The notes beneath the pieces were generated by a model. The model was given only the letters and a program-made list of their open reading frames with translations, was not told the DNA's origin and searched no databases. From positions 1 through 64,000 of the forward strand of contig QHSL01000065.1 of assembly GCA_003220435.1 (NCBI GenBank): a stretch of DNA of 64,000 bases, given 5' to 3'. Below, one piece after another: positions 63,553 through 64,000 of the stretch. Both the position numbers and the translations under genes were made by a program. The stretch comes from Candidatus Rokuibacteriota bacterium. Lineage in GTDB: Bacteria; Methylomirabilota; Methylomirabilia; Rokubacteriales; CSP1-6. Within the stretch, counting starts at the first letter, position 1. Every line of letters begins with the position of its first letter.

Positions 63553-64000
63553 AGCCAGGCTCCGCCGGCTGACCCCTCTCGTCTCCCGCTACCTCCCGGA
63601 GAAACCCGACGGCAATCCCGTACTGCCCCAGATAGTACGTCGGCCAGATCAGGTACCCGGCCAGTGTCCACCCCGTCTTGAAGCGCACGGCGGCGATGAG
63701 CGAATCCGAGACCATGAAGAGGATCGCGCCGATCCAGACGAAGGGCCGAGAGAAGCCGGCGAGAATCGTCGAAATTGTCATCGCCGTGATCGCGCTGGCA
63801 TAGATCATCCCCGGCACGGTGTGCTGGCCCAGTTCAGACGCCAGCCAGCTCGTCACGAGCAGACTGTAGACCAGGACCAGGGACGTCAAGATCAGCTGTG
63901 GGCCGGTTGGGCGCAGCGGCCGCGGCCAGCTTCGAACGAAGAGCAGGATGTAGGCAAGGTGCGCGAGCAGAAAGACCCGCAGCGCATGACCGAAGTAGCG
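63527..64000 (-). CDS. YhhN-family membrane protein (lysoplasmalogenase-like), 5' end cut off
   Basis: The frame is open to the window end, so the 5' part is missing; only the last 157 residues are visible. They contain the YhhN/TMEM86 signature: ALRVFLLAHLAYILLF, later AILFMVSDSLIAAVRFKTGW and WPTYYLGQYGIAVGFL, with about five membrane helices. TMEM86 homologues hydrolyse lysoplasmalogens; in bacteria the substrate is uncertain. A TTG at 63889 would be an internal start and is not preferred because conserved residues precede it. Confidence 0.75.
   Translation of the reverse strand, partial: RYFGHALRVFLLAHLAYILLFVRSWPRPLRPTGPQLILTSLVLVYSLLVTSWLASELGQHTVPGMIYASAITAMTISTILAGFSRPFVWIGAILFMVSDSLIAAVRFKTGWTLAGYLIWPTYYLGQYGIAVGFLREVAGDERGQPAEPGFSASEALP

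Noticed and set aside
63527-63889. Complete 120-residue YhhN protein starting at TTG 63889
   Set aside because: The frame stays open to the window end and conserved YhhN residues lie upstream of that TTG, so the gene is cut by the window rather than short.

Overview
The window is 64 kb of very GC-rich DNA (roughly 70% by eye), almost fully coding, with strong codon-position bias. LolA, LemA, several lipoproteins, type IV pilus genes and a hydrogenase-4-like membrane complex point to a Gram-negative (diderm) bacterium. The gene mix (TAXI binding protein, tungsten-type aldehyde oxidoreductase, many overlapping starts, a RecA intein) would fit an uncultured soil or subsurface lineage such as Rokubacteria/Methylomirabilota, but that placement is inference from flavour only. 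No phage, insertion sequence or CRISPR array was seen.

Layout. 1-3.7 kb: RNase J (5' cut off) and FtsK. 4.2-7.2 kb (minus): DUF4139 protein, then an ECF sigma factor with its anti-sigma factor. 7.3-7.9 kb: decayed gene remnants. 7.9-16.3 kb: TAXI binding protein, HAD phosphatase, lolA, yajQ, a PilZ protein, and a run of overlapping genes rimO-pgpA-cinA-TPR lipoprotein-thpR. 16.3-22.9 kb: recA (split by a 354-residue intein), pilT, recX, alaS. 22.9-25.9 kb: response regulator, GAF histidine kinase and a metallo-beta-lactamase-fold lipoprotein. 26.1-30.7 kb: rlmI-like and SAM methyltransferases plus a polyamine block (agmatinase divergent from speD-speE). 31-38 kb: maf, a substrate-binding protein, a HhH-GPD glycosylase, murG-ddl, rarA, HAD phosphatase. 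38.1-44.7 kb: an operon of two TPR proteins, aldehyde:ferredoxin oxidoreductase and a small unknown protein. 44.8-47.4 kb: tRNA-Val, small orphan genes, and a pilin behind a sigma-54-type promoter. 47.6-52.9 kb: DHA2 transporter, hydrolase, LemA, DUF2207 protein, tRNA-Asp. 53.0-60.4 kb (minus): six-subunit hydrogenase-4/complex-I-like operon headed by an ArsR-type regulator. 60.7-64 kb: methyltransferase, DUF1326 protein, trypsin-like protease, small protein, and the cut-off 5' half of a YhhN-family gene.

Three things stand out. First, the membrane complex at 53-60 kb keeps all proton-pumping subunits and the proximal iron-sulfur cluster but has lost the NiFe ligands, so it is not a hydrogenase. 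Second, regulation and translation look unusual: at least eleven first-in-operon genes have a TANNNT -10 hexamer only 6-12 bases before the start codon and no Shine-Dalgarno sequence (predicted leaderless or nearly leaderless mRNAs), while several downstream genes lack any ATG/GTG/TTG at the expected start. Third, about 150-bp palindromic elements lie in intergenic gaps; two copies, 27 kb apart in opposite orientation, share their interior.
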